A DNA stretch of 64,000 nt. Source: Phyto melanocephala (Eukaryota; Arthropoda; Insecta; Diptera; Rhinophoridae). Below the pieces are notes generated by a model that did no database searches, had not been told where the DNA came from, and worked only from the letters and a program-made list of their open reading frames with translations. Of the stretch, positions 9,860 through 21,721 are shown piece after piece (position 1 is the first letter of the stretch; every line of letters begins with the position of its first letter). The stretch lies in NCBI GenBank assembly GCA_941918925.1, contig OW799234.1:59066968-59130967 (forward strand), given 5' to 3'. Position numbers and translations under genes: made by a program.

Positions 9860-12800
9860 AAATTTTTATCTAGTTTTTTGTTGGCACTCATTTTATATAC
9901 CTAAAAATTGAAAGAAGCTTGTGACATATTCAAATAAAAAAATTTATTTTAAATCATTTTGTTCTAGCTTAATTTCATTTTCAAATAATTAAACTTCCTT
10001 ATACCCTGTCCAGAAAGCTATTTTTAACTGTTTCAATTTAGTCTTGATTGAGCAATTAAAAAAGGTGTTCACACATACTGAATTTATCTTACTCCATTAG
10101 CATTTGATAGCTGTAAAAATACGATATATTTATGCCAAATCAAATAATGCCTTCTGTTCAGTTTTTCCTGTTCATAATATATATTTACAATTATATTTTT
10201 ATATACATGTGTACATATATGTATTTTACTTTTTTTTTTTAACATTTTATTAAAAGTTCCATCAACCATTTTTTATTTTCTTACTTTTTGTTTTTTGTAT
10301 ATTTATTTGTTTGATATTAGAAATGCCACTATAGAATTTTTTTCTCACTGAAAATAATTCTCAAGGGTTGTATTTCGGGTTTTGGACAATAACTGAAACT
10401 ATAAAGTATATATTGCTCAATTTATAAGTAATTTTTAGTATGGTTAATTGAGCTCAATAAAGGCCTTTAATTGCGAGAATATTATAAATTGACAATTAAG
10501 GCGCGTGTGTGAACATAGTATTAACCTTTTTGGAAATAAATTAAATTTAATAGTTAAGATTTAAGAGTATTAAAAAATAATTCACATATCAGCCGAATGG
10601 AATACGATTTCATCATCAGCACTCTATTTCGAAATTACTATTGATGTTACATTTTAATGAAATTAGGAAATGAGAAGCATAGCATTTACTTATTAATTGT
10701 TAATTATTTTTTATTAAATGACATTTCCTCAAATGTTTAATACATTTTTGTAAGGCTTTCTATTCCATTTTTCGGTTTTTATTTGTAAATGCAATCAAAG
10801 CAATGGATACCTAACAATGAATTCCCGAATGTCATAAACACCTTGCCAAATGTTTTTGTCAATAGCCAGGAGTCAGCCAGAATTAAGAGATTAAATCGTT
10901 GCAGCTCAATCGAAACAAAAAAACTAAATTTTAGAAAAGGATGAGAAAATTTATTGAAAATGGAATTTTTATTGAAAACACTGCAATATTATCGATGTTA
11001 TATGAAAATTGAAAACACGATTTTAGTACGTACTCTTATACTAATATTGATAAATTGACTTGAAAAGAGCCATATAAGCAAAATAGATACCGAAAACCTG
11101 GAAGGAATAGAATAATGTAAGTTCATACTCGATAATGTGTATATATAAGCGTACTGAATGTACGAAGTCAACCAGATAATCCTACTCAAGGAAAAGTTAC
11201 CTGGCAATATCTCTCATAACACAAAAAAAATCAAACTGCAGGGTATTTTAAAAACGTTAAAATAATCTAAGATCTACAATATAAATAATAGCGGCATGTT
11301 GTCACGTTATACGAAATAAATAAATGACAAGCAAAAAAGAATAACAGAAATTTGCTGATACCACTGAAATGCTATTTCTTCACTTGTTTTTGCCACATGC
11401 AAAAGTTCTTGGCTATTTGGTTCATTCATAGAAACCAAAAGTCAAGTCAAGGCATTGTCAGATACTTATATTTCTTCGAACGCAAATGGGTTTCTACAAG
11501 GAACTTGCACAAATTCCCTAAAGAATTTTTGTTTGCATTTTTCGTCGTCAATAAATCTTCAACCCTTTTGCAATTGTGCTCTATTTTGTGCAAGGGAAGA
11601 AAGGACCCTGCGGTTCTGACATTCGTTAGCAATTAAGTTGTTTTATTTTTTATATAAAAAATGTATTTTTATTTAAATTTATTTAGTTGATTATAAAAAA
11701 AAAAATCTTAAGATTATTTAAATAAGACAAATAAACCGGACATTTCAAAACGATTTGGTAAAATTAAGTATTGAACTTACAAAAACTGCTGGGAAGTATG
11801 TATGCACATATAAACAATAAATGTATATACATTATTTAGCAATGTAAGACAAACGTGTGCGTGTATGTGTGTTACTTGTTATTCTAACCAGTCTAAATGT
11901 CAAACATTTCTAAATGTTTTTGCCGAGCACATGTTCAAAGGAATAAGTCACAAATATAAGTCTATTGTCTTCGTTAACTCTGTTTGCCCTCTTCAGTTCT
12001 ACCAATTGCAATTGCTCAGTTCCGTTGTTTGGTAAAACGGAAGCGGAAACGAAATGCCGTCAGAGTTTTATAATCGATTAATTCGATTTAGATTGGAAAT
12101 TATGGCCTTTAAAACACGTTCACTTGTGCTTAAATTGTTCATGTTTTCCTATGTGTGTATATGCACAAACCAAAAACATATAAAAATATATTTTTAACAA
12201 CATGCTGTTGTTTATTGATATTTGATTACGTAGGCCTTCTAATTTATATGTCAATTCACGTGTCCCATAAGTCTGCCACAAGTATGGTTGAGTATGTAAG
12301 GGGCTTTTTTTTTTTGCAAAAATATAAAGAACAAAATAGAATAGAAATTAGCATGACTAGACACACAAAGATAGTTGTGGCACCTGCTTCTACCTATTGT
12401 CTGAGCTCTATAATTATGGGTGTTTTTAATGAAATAGTTAATGATAATGTTCATCACTTAAAGTTTGCACGCTAATAAAATCATTGTGAAGACAATATTT
12501 TGCATTTATATCATAGTTTTGCGGTAAATTAAAATATTGAAAATAAATATTAAATTATATGTAAAAGTTACGAAAAATTCGATTTCAGTAAGAGACACAG
12601 TTATTTTAATTAACACATGTAGTATATAAAATAGGGTTATACCAGGAAAATTACATTACAATAGACAGATGACCTCAATGGTTTTCCATAATTTTGATTT
12701 GAATATAAAATGGTTGCATGCTGTCATTATTATATTTATTTAATGCATCATTCAATTATAATATTATGATGGCAAATTATCATTTTGAAAATATTATATT

Positions 12801-13455
12801 TTTAAAAGTTTTCACAGCTTGATTGCTTAGTAGCAGTAATGGTTTTTTCTCCTAATATATTACAATTATTTGTAATTTCAAATGCTTAGAAACCAATTTC
12901 TGACTTATACTCTTTTTAAATGACAACCCTATCACAGTTTTTGAAGAAAGTACACATTATGGTGACGATATAGACGTTAAATAAAATTAAATTACTACAA
13001 TTATAATTTTTTTCCTATAATAAAATATTGATATAGAGAATATAGTAATATCATTATGATTATATTTTTATTATAAATTTGTCTAATAATTCATTGAATT
13101 GGATCGCTAACAGACATAAAACAAATATGAATTCTATATTCTTATCTACCCTTCAAAAAGTTTGTATCATCTTGTAATGACCATAACTAACAATTAAAGA
13201 AATTGATAATTTGAACTTTTATTGAGATTTTTTCCAAAGATTTTTTTCGTGGACTTCTTCTTCGGTAATTGAAATATTTAACCAAGACTCTTTAGAATGT
13301 TTTCAAAGGTGCATATTTTATATATACAAATGAAACGTTTTGAGAAGTTCAACAGAAGCTGCAAAATCTGACGCAGTATGGTAAAGAACTTAGAAGCAAA
13401 CGAATGAGTAAAAAATGTATACCAAATTTTATAAACAAAAAATATCCCTGTTGGT
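9860..13455. other. Non-coding stretch with one weak inverted-repeat candidate
   Basis: No supported gene. Reading frames of 60-106 codons at 11352-11636 and 12155-12475 have no recognisable motif and AT-driven composition. The part 12650-13130 has dense ATAATATTATGAT-like motifs. Confidence 0.4.
10066..10515. mobile_element. Possible MITE with TGTTCACACA ends
   Basis: TGTTCACACA at 10066-10075 and its reverse complement TGTGTGAACA at 10506-10515, 450 bp apart. No clear target duplication and no coding content, so this is tentative. Confidence 0.3.
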
Positions 13456-13459
13456 GGTT

Positions 13460-13990
13460 ATAAGTTCGGGAAAGATTTTTATGTGGCTGATGGACTAGGC
13501 AACGTTAAAGGAGGCAGACAAAGAAACAAATTAAAATTTCCAAGGAGTTTTTTTATGTGAGAAGCCATTTACGGTTGTGACAAAAGAAACTAATCATTTG
13601 TGATATCAGGCTCGATAAACACGGAAATGGAGTGTTTACAAAAACCGCTTTTACTTCTCATAAAACTGCACAGTGTTGCACTATTCTATTCCGATTTGGC
13701 ATTATGCTACTATGGAATAAAGGCAGTTGAGAAGTAGTCAAATAAGGATAATATCAATTTTGTAATTTGGGAGGCAAGTCCACCCAATTGTACACAACTT
13801 TGAACCTTGGAAAAGTATTGGGAATAGAATAAAGGTATCCCAGGTCATGTCTAATTTTGAGCGTAAACGTATCACCTCAAACAAAAAGTAAACGGAAGAA
13901 ACTGTAAAATACTGACATAAAATATTAACAATCATATCAATATGTGTCTTTAAGGAACATACAGGAACATTTGATGGCAAAACCTTCAAT
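13460..13990 (+). pseudogene. Tc1/mariner-like transposase remnant (DDE form)
   Basis: The plus strand, with frameshifts, reads FGKDFYVADGLGNVKG, NKLKFPRSFFM then EAIYGCDKRN, ECLQKPLLLLIKLHSVALFY, SDLALCYYG, NINFVIWEASPPNC, and LEKYWE. This follows the family pattern FPKKFLVWEAI, CLQKRLLPFI, WPDLASCHYA, NFVxWEANPPNCPQLRPIEKYWA. The second catalytic Asp lies in SDLALC and the Glu in LEKYW, with 38 residues between them. At least four stops interrupt it. No terminal repeats were found. Identification rests on several blocks in the right order. Confidence 0.7.
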
Positions 13991-14343
13991 TAATCAAAAT
14001 CAAATAAATTTATAGGAAATTTTCTATCAAACACATGGTTTATATATGAAAATTTCATACCATTCTCATTGTAAACATTATTATAACATTTTTGATGGCG
14101 ATTTTTTTTAGAATCGCACATGTAGCAATATTAACATTTGGTAAAGCTTGTTTCCGAAGAACTTCCCATTTACACTGAACTATATACAGTTGCAATTATT
14201 TCGTGACCTTTAGTGTATTTGTGGAGCAAAAAGTGCTTTAGCAACTTCTCGTAAAATGAATTTTCAAGCAATTGCAACTATGGGCACATGTCGGTAGTTT
14301 ATGTTGCATTATTTTTATAAAAAAATAACAATTAAAATTTTTA

Positions 14344-14495
14344 ACTGCCTGTTTATCTAACTAAATGCGAAAGAAATTCGCATTCCCACAAATATGTATA
14401 TTGAAAACAAAAATAAATTAAAAATATTTGTTGTTGTTCTAAATACATTTAAATGATGAATGAAAATTTCGTTCGAATTTAGATAAACTGGCAGT
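14344..14495. mobile_element. Small MITE, about 150 bp
   Basis: ACTGCCTGTTTATCTAA at 14344 and, inverted, TTAGATAAACTGGCAGT at 14479-14495 are near-perfect terminal repeats that extend imperfectly to about 30 bp. The interior is AT-rich and non-coding. The superfamily is unknown. Confidence 0.55.
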
Positions 14496-14499
14496 ACAT

Positions 14500-15284
14500 G
14501 TATGTCATAGACACATGTTGATAAGATTAGTGTTAAATAACAAAATATTAAAAAGTCAATTTACTATTACACAGAAAAAAGTATTTCTTAAATTTTTTTC
14601 ATTAATTTGCTTTTTGATTTGATTTTAAATTTAAATAATATTTTTAATATTACATATTTTAAAAAAAAAAAAAGATTTCTGTCAGTTGAAAAAAGAAACG
14701 AAAATAAAAAATATTATATAAAATGAAATTTTTTGAAAATTTTATTTCGAAGAATAATTTTAGTATAATTTTACTCAATGAGCAGAACAATAAAAAAATA
14801 GTGGACAGTCTGCAAGAAAAAGTTCAGAAAAGTAGTCATATGCATGTGTGTATTTACAAATATGTTTGGTTTTAAATATAATAAATGGTTTCGGTTTCAA
14901 TGTAGATGTGCCCAAATCTAAGCCTTTTTACCGGTAAATATCTCTTTATACATAGATCGTTGACGCCACCATATATTTTTGGTTCTTCGGCTTTCAATAT
15001 GTGCTTTGTATATGTGTACTTGTGGAACCCTACTTCTTATACTAAATTATTGTTATATAAGTAACAAAATGTAATTTAAAATATAGATTCATTTGTACCA
15101 TATACATATGTACATATTTACATATTATGTATGTATGTACATATGTATATTAAGAATATATAAATATCAAAAAAAAAAATTTTTTATATCTTTATTTTTA
15201 ACAGTTTAAATAATTTACTATATCATTAATATTATAAATGCTTTTATTACATAAATACCAAATATCAATTATAGACATTAATAA
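14500..15284. other. Non-coding AT-rich stretch
   Basis: Long A and T runs plus a palindromic CATATGTACATATGTATG microsatellite near 15100-15150. Nothing else seen. Confidence 0.5.
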
Positions 15285-15380
15285 TAATATTCAAAATGTT
15301 AATTATTGCGAGAGATGAGTGAACATTTGCAACGCCCTGTTGAAACAACATATCTTTCGATCTCAGTTTATTAACCCATT
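15285..15380 (-). repeat. Dispersed repeat, inverted partner of 55164-55262
   Basis: The reverse complement, AAACTGAGATCGAAAGATAT then GTTGTTTCAACAGGGCGTTGC, matches 55172-55212 with few changes, and both continue to CGCAATAAT and ACATTTTGAATA. Shared length is about 90 bp. Family unknown. Confidence 0.6.
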
Positions 15381-15677
15381 TCGCTCCGCTGTTAAATTTT
15401 TCAAACAGTAAAAATCGTCTTTAAAAAAAAAATATTTATGTAAAAAAAGGACAAAACTCATGTATATCTTAATATTAGTGTTAAGTCTCATCTCTCACCA
15501 AATAAAAAACTTTATCTCCTTATGACCACTCCCTTCCTCCTCGATGCTAGTGGTAAATTTCCGTAACCCATATTTTAAGGCACTTTTTTAATTAATTAAA
15601 ATATATTAAAAAAAAAATAAAATGAAAAAATAATGTTGAGGAATTATTGCCATTATATGTAGGTATTTTATAAACTA

Positions 15678-16094
15678 CTAGAAAAGCCAGGCGCGCGTTG
15701 CTTCGCCCCTTCATGAATTTTAATCGCATTCTAAATTTTAATCGAATATCAAATGCAAGGCTAAAAACTATAAACTATATATAAAGTCATGTCAGCTCAA
15801 TATGTGTGCAAAGTTTCAGAAAAATCGGTCCAGTGCAAGTACCTCAAAATTAAAACTTTTTTAGGGGCGTGGCCCCGCCCACTTTTCTTATCACGAAATT
15901 ATTTAGTCATGACAGCTCGATATGTGTGCAAAGTTTCAGAAAAATCGGTCAAGTGCAAGTAGCTAAAACTGATAACTAATTTTTTATGGGCGTAGCCCCG
16001 CCCACTTTTTTCCACCCATAAACACTCCCTGGTATGTGTACAACAACTTACCAAAGTTTGAGCCCGATCGGTTTTACAGTTTCGGAGTCTATAG

Positions 16095-16125
<31 letters not shown>

Positions 16126-16149
16126 TTTCACTTTTATATATATAGAAGA
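15678..16149 (-). mobile_element. Non-autonomous Helitron end-to-end copy
   Basis: On the minus strand the element starts A|TCTTCTATATATATAAAAG, has a GT microsatellite (16098-16121) and GTAGCCCCGCCC-type motifs, and ends GCGAAGCAACGCGCGCC, GGCTTTTCTAG|T. A 5' TC, a 3' CTAG preceded by a GC-rich hairpin, and insertion between A and T are Helitron hallmarks. It contains two copies of a segment of about 120 bp (GTGTGCAAAGTTTCAGAAAA at 15804 and 15924) also found in the Helitron remnant at 59630-60258. It has no coding sequence. Confidence 0.75.
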
Positions 16150-16210
16150 TAGAAGACTATAAAACAAACGTATTGTATTCATATGTTTGACTCCATTTAT
16201 GTGTAAACTT

Positions 16211-17203
16211 GACTGTTCGAAATTTCGAATGCTGGTGCTTATCCTATAGCTACTGACTGACGATGTTACTTGACTGACATTTCTAATTATTTATCTATTA
16301 TATGACGCGCATTAGATAGAAACATAAGCCTTTTGGTTATATTCTTGGTTTGTCGATTATTCTAACTTTGTATAATAAATGTTTTTGTAAGACAAGGCAA
16401 ATATGTCATGTGTTATACTAAATAATAGTGAATTTCGAGTTTTATGTAGTGTTTTTAGTGAAATAGCCTTGAACGTAGATCCGAATCCTTTGAACGAGGC
16501 TGCTGGTTTTGTTGAAGTTGAAACTGAAAGAAATGAAATAGAAGACATTGGCTATCCTGAGTTTGGCGAAGATGCGGGACCTTCAACATCGAAAAAGCCT
16601 CGATTCGAATACAAGCCTCTTAGATATTTTAGATACTCTAAATGGTCAAAAAGGATCCAAAAGGAATATCAATTTGACATTGTGCGAAATCCAGTACCAT
16701 TGATTGAACTAAAAAACAATATTTGCTGAAAATTGGTCAATCTCCCTCCTTTACAACTATTTCATTTATTTTACGATGACGAAGTTTTTGGCCATATTAT
16801 TCGAGAAACAAATAGATATACGGGACAAAATAATACTGAGTTTTATTTGGATGAGATCATACTTACATATATGGTTCATCGGTATTTTATTATTATCAGG
16901 ATATCACACTCCGCCATCTGTGTCAGATTATTGGTCTTAAATGCCATCATTTGAAATCCCATTGGTAAAACAGACCATGAGTCTATCAACATTTTTAAGT
17001 ACATATAAAATCTTTTTATTTATTTTTTTATATTATTTTAATAATAACATTAAAAATATTATTTTCTGCTAAATTTAACCACTTTTGTATCATTTGATTT
17101 GAAGCGAATTAAATAACTTAATAAAACAGCAAATAAATCCAAACGTTTCGGTTGTGTATACAAAGGTGACATATAGAGCCAGTGTTCGATATTTCGAACA
17201 GTC
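16211..17203 (+). mobile_element. Internally deleted piggyBac-like element
   Basis: Terminal repeats GACTGTTCGAAATTTCGAA at 16211 and, inverted, TTCGATATTTCGAACAGTC at 17185-17203. Each end contains its own palindrome (TTCGAAATTTCGAA on the left). A piggyBac-type N-terminal coding fragment lies at 16403-16990. The catalytic core and C-terminal cysteine region are missing. No TTAA duplication is visible at either edge, which is unexpected for piggyBac. Confidence 0.65.
16403..16990 (+). pseudogene. piggyBac-like transposase, N-terminal part
   Basis: The start at 16403 opens a 108-codon frame with an acidic, Ser/Pro-rich leader (EIEDIGYPEFGEDAGPSTSK) typical of piggyBac N-termini. One TGA follows at 16727, then the same frame gives LPPLQLFHLFYDDEVFGHII and RETNRYTGQNNTEF, matching the PxDxFxxFFxDExxxxIxxETNRYAxQ block. 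A frameshift near 16875 leads to GILLLSGYHTPPSVSDYWS, the piggyBac GYHxxPSxxDYWS block, then a stop and MPSFEIPLVKQTMS. The three DDD catalytic residues come later and are absent. It is non-functional but clearly recognisable. Confidence 0.8.
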
Positions 17204-17391
17204 TTTTCTTGGGAAATGGATATTGGAAAAAATTTTTTGGCCCGTTTTTTGAAATCAGTGGGTCCTAATTATCTTAAAACAAATAAACAAAAATGTAAGA
17301 AATTTTTTAATACTATTTTTACTTATATTTTTTCAATTAAAAAATTTATTAATTTACATTAAATTAGTAGTATTATTTTGTTAATTGGAGT

Positions 17392-17615
17392 AGGTAGGTA
17401 GGTATGGCTGGTGCAGAGTTACCCTTACACCTTCACTCGGAGACCATTACGGTCCATTGTGACGCCTTAATAGAGAGAAGAATAGAATAAGAATAGAAAT
17501 ATTTAGGATAGAAGAGAAAGAGAAGCAGACAATTCCAGAGTCTCCGGCGGGAATCGAACCCGCAACCCCCAAACAACTGACTTGTCCTTTTACTGACTAG
17601 TCCACAGGGGCACTC
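17392..17615 (-). mobile_element. Full-length tRNA-derived SINE with perfect target duplication
   Basis: Minus-strand element flanked by an exact 11-bp duplication, TTAATTGGAGT (17381-17391 and 17616-17626). Its head has an A-box-like TGGACTAGTCAGT and a perfect B-box GGTTCGATTCC (plus strand 17550-17560), as expected for RNA polymerase III transcription. The body includes GGAGACTCTGGAATTGTC and GGACCGTAATGGTCTCC and the tail is a TACC simple repeat. The clean duplication suggests recent insertion. The partner LINE is not identified. Confidence 0.9.
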
Positions 17616-17629
17616 TTAATTGGAGTCAA

Positions 17630-20080
17630 ATTAAGCAATTTTTTGAAATTCATATTTTTTTTTCTGTGTACATTTAAAATTTAACTTTAAAAAAAAAAAA
17701 CGTATTCTAATGATACTTAGAATCTAACGAAATTGTTTTTGATACTTATTTTTTGGCATTGATAATGATATTTTTATTTGTGAAAAATTTAATTTTGTTT
17801 TCCAAAAGTTTAAAAGTATGGAAAGTCCTTTATACCTAACTCTTTCTCTTCTTACATTTTCAAAAAGAAGAAAAACGAAAACTGAATGATATTACAAGTA
17901 TATTAATTAATTTATTTCTTTTTTTGATCTTTAATATATTTTTTCATACAAGCCAAGCTTAAAGTTTACAACATGAAAGTAGCTGAGTGAGCTTATCTTC
18001 CCGGTTGTCTTTTTAATAAATTTTAATTATCACTTCATTTCGCACAAGGTACTAAGCTTTTGTTATCTAAATTCCATTTTCTAATTATTTTATTTATTTA
18101 TCAAATATTCAAAATCCATCTGTATTATGCGAAAACATACAAACAAATCTAATATTTTAAACTATTAAGGAATTTGTATTCAAGTTTATTAGAGCATTAA
18201 GGATGAGAAGAAGAAAAAGATTTTTTTTGATTTGATTGCACATTTTAATTAAATGTTTATAAGGATATTTGTTTGCCTGTATGCATGCATGAGCATAGTT
18301 GAGTGCATGTGACTGTGTGCGTGTTTGTGAGTGCAGCAAATACGATGTGTTATAATACGATACTCGTATTAATATTGAAAAATTCACTTAAACTCTTATT
18401 ATACTGCAGGCAATCTGAAACTAAGAAAAAATCAAATAAATAAAAATAATGAAAGCAAAACTAAAAAATTAAATACATAATCAAGTATTTTGTAGTGTGT
18501 TTATCTTATTAAAACATATTTATTTACTACACCCCACTACCATTAGGCACATGCACAGCATGGAATAGCACAGGTGGAATGACATTTATCCCTATACTTA
18601 CCATACGACTACTTCTTCTAGTTTTATGCACACGAATGCATATTTTTCAAACGCTTATTTATTAATTAAATTCCTCATTTATTTTTCTAGTATTTTTTTT
18701 TCTTTTTGCTTGATGCAACAACAAAAATAGCAATAAATAGAAGAAAAGCTCATATATTTAGAAAAGCAATCCAAGCACAAATTGCAAGCACACACATTGA
18801 TGGATTTCGAAAGGTATCCTTTCAAAAAAAAAAAAAATATCAAATAAAAAACATAAAAATAGAAAGAAAAATTACTTGTATATACTACATATACAATTAT
18901 AAACACACTTATTGCATGAGCATGCCAGAGTGTAGAATATGAAAAGGACCTTTATATATAAGTAGAGCATAGAAGGAAGAAATATATTAAGAGTAAAAAA
19001 AATATAACACAACAATAATTTTCTTAAAAATAAAGCACATAAGAACATACATTGTATGAGCTTCATATACTTTATATTTAAATATACACACATACATACA
19101 TATACTTGTAGTGTATATAACTATATATAGCCACATACATACTTATATACGAATGTCTCTAAAGATATGTATAAGACTGGAATATGCACTTTTTTGTTAT
19201 TGTCCTTAAGCTTAACCTACCTTTCTAGTTTAGCTGCTGCCCATTGGAATTGTAGGCGTTCTTTCTCTTCTTTCACTAGTAAACACCTATTGTATGGTTC
19301 CTTTAAGTTTGTACATTTTTCCCTACCGTTTCCTTGTGAAAAAGGGAAGTCCTTAAATTGTTGTGGAATTTTAATAAGAGCATAATGACATGCGCCTTGA
19401 ATACAATTCGGAGATTCTGACTTTAAGTATTAGATATAAAGAAAATAAAAAATTACTTTCGGAAACACTGCGATTCAGTTTGTATTGGTATGCGAACATT
19501 TCGTGTTGTGTTTTATTAATAGAGAAAAATTTAACGGATATTAAAGCTTTTAGTAGTAAAAATTTTTGCAGATAATATTTACAATTAGGTTTTTTAAATT
19601 TAATTTAAAAGTAAATCCTTAGTTAATTTTCAATATTTTATAGTTATTGATTAATAAATTTAATCAAATTGTTTTTTTTTTGTAATTTTTCTTATAAATT
19701 TTTGTTTTCAAAATAAAAATAAGTTTTTTTTGTAATATGTTCATACCAAAAGAGAAGAACGCTCGAATACAATAAAAAATAATTTTATATTTTAAATATA
19801 TGAATGTTTGTTTCTATATAATAATTTAAAGAGCAACACATTTTGTGACAGTTCAAAATAGCCCCAAGTTAAAGAACAAAAAAATTGTTGGTAGTTTTGC
19901 TTCTACCTAAATTAAAAAATAAAAAAAATTATAAGCAAATTTAATTTAATTTAATATTAATTTAGTTTAAGCTGGTTTATATGCATGTCACTGGTGCTTA
20001 GAGCATCAGAAAACCTTTACCCAACAGTTTTTTAAAAATTTTAAAAGGTCATAAGTTTTTACTTCTAAGTTCTTATTAAA
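17630..20080. other. Non-coding AT-rich stretch
   Basis: No motif was recognised in any frame. Reading frames near 18160-19100 and 19167-19575 have strongly AT-biased codons and no family resemblance. Confidence 0.45.
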
Positions 20081-20171
20081 CAACTTTTTCAAAAACCCAA
20101 CCAAAAATTTTTCAATTTTTAGAAAACTAAATAAAAATTTAAAAATTTTTAGTTGCGTTTTTGAAAAAGTA
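20081..20171. repeat. Inverted repeat, 19-bp arms
   Basis: ACTTTTTCAAAAACCCAAC at 20083-20101 and the inverse GTTGCGTTTTTGAAAAAGT at 20152-20170, one mismatch, with a loop of about 50 bases. It directly precedes a family A copy. Confidence 0.6.
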
Positions 20172-20177
20172 CGTTTT

Positions 20178-20360
20178 TATACCCTTCACCTGTGGTGCCA
20201 TGGTAATATAAAGCTTAGTCATTCTGTTTGTAAATTCTACAATATTCATTTATAGACGTTTCTGTGGGATCCATATTTTTTTTCTACTATTAGGCGGGAT
20301 ATAATTGTTATGGAAATCCATCAAAATAACCTCATAAGTGTCTGAGATACGATCAGGTAA
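20178..20360 (+). repeat. Family A repeat, copy 3 (5' fragment)
   Basis: Begins TATACCCTTCACCTGTGGTG and continues through ATTCTGTTTGTAAATTCTAC, then diverges. The microsatellite and tRNA-like end are missing. An (AATT)n run follows at about 20398-20420. Confidence 0.6.
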
Positions 20361-20689
20361 ACTCGACTCCCTTGTTTTGTCTCATATTTTTACCACAAAA
20401 ATTAATTAATTAATTAATTCTATCCACATATAATTTGTTGAACCAGTTTTTACTATTTATATGTACTTTAGAAATATTCGCCAAAAAAAAAATATTAAGG
20501 AAAATATATATTTTTCTAAACATATTAAGGTAATTAAGCATATAAATATACCAAGATAATTACTAATTAATTGCAAGTCGTAGCCTCGGATAATAGTCTT
20601 GAGAAAAATTCACAAATCGGCTTAAAACTAAATGAGATATAGGGTGCGCCATGTAAAATTTTCAATTTGATACCACCGATTACTTTGAC

Positions 20690-21260
20690 TTTGTAATTTT
20701 TATTAATTTTATAACCGCCACCAAAACTATGGTGGGGTATATTTATCCTTCCATTTAGTTTGTAACACATCGAAATATCCATTGTCGACCCCATTAAGTA
20801 TATATTTTTTGAATCGGGGTTTCTTTTTCTGACGATCCAGCTATGTCCGTCCTTCTGTTAAAAGCACGATAGAGCCTGAACCGAAAAAGATAGGGAGCTC
20901 AAATTTCGCCAAAATATTTCTTATACACAAGGTTTGTTCGGCATTGAAATGAGAAGTATGATGATGAAATTTCGTACATATAGCTTTCTAGTCAATGTCA
21001 TTGTTGTCAGAAAATGAGGGTGACACTCCAACTTTAACGCACACCTCCCATACAACGCTTTATCTAAAATTCATATAATTTCCCTATGGACAAAGTGTTT
21101 CGAATAATAAAGGACTTTATTGAAGTATCTCAGTTTTATTTATTAGCAAAAACTGTATTGACACGCCAACTTTTACGTCCATTTAGGAAAATATTTTACT
21201 AGCATGCCGAAGATATACAAAGAAAGTGATACATATTTTAGAATAAAGACATTTTTCCAA
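20690..21260 (-). repeat. Family B repeat, copy 3 (inverted, diverged)
   Basis: Reverse orientation: the terminal hairpin (CCGCCACCAAAACTATGGTGG), then AACACATCGAAATATCCATT, GACCCCATTAAGTATATATT, a worn CCGTCC microsatellite, and one decayed unit of the 288-bp repeat (CACACCTCCCATACAACGCT, TGACACGCCAACTTTTACG). It is clearly older than copies 1 and 2. Confidence 0.6.
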
Positions 21261-21331
21261 AGCGATCTTTGTTAATAACAAAATAATAAATGTTGTGCTA
21301 TAAAAGTACAGTGGTGGTGGTTCGTATAAAA

Positions 21332-21366
21332 AATTCGGCACAGCTGAATATAGTGCTCTTACTTAT
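21332..21366 (+). repeat. TTCGGC...GAA palindrome motif
   Basis: ATTCGGCACAGCTGAATATAG then TGCTCTTACTTATT repeats the motif at 3008-3041 (ATTCGGCACGGCCGAATAT, AGCACTGTTACTTGTTG). It recalls a hairpin-plus-ACTTGTT end common in fly repeats. Confidence 0.5.
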
Positions 21367-21721
21367 TATTTTTATTTTCAAGTTTATGTTTGGCATTTTC
21401 AAAATGGGACGCTATACGCCTGCATAAAATTGGGAAATATTAAAAACTTACTTTCAAAGTAGTGACTGATTAACACAAATGGTAAAAAATTAACAGATCG
21501 TCGTGTCGAATCTGATAATATCCTTCCCAACGAGTATTCATGCAATAACAATTGTTTGTATTGCCCTTCATCTCATATGAAATACGTACATACATATAAA
21601 AAAATAAATATATAAAAACATCCTATTGTAAAATTATGAATTGAGTTTACGTATGTAGGTTTCCAAAAAAAAAAAAAATACAAAAAAAATATTAAAAAAA
21701 AAATTTTTAAAATAATAATAT

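Noticed and set aside
11352..11636. 94-codon frame, possible small gene
   Set aside because: No recognised motif on either strand. Overlapping frames of similar length on both strands suggest chance.
17540..17610. Possible tRNA gene on the minus strand
   Set aside because: A- and B-boxes are present, but there is no cloverleaf and the sequence continues into a SINE body with a target-site duplication.
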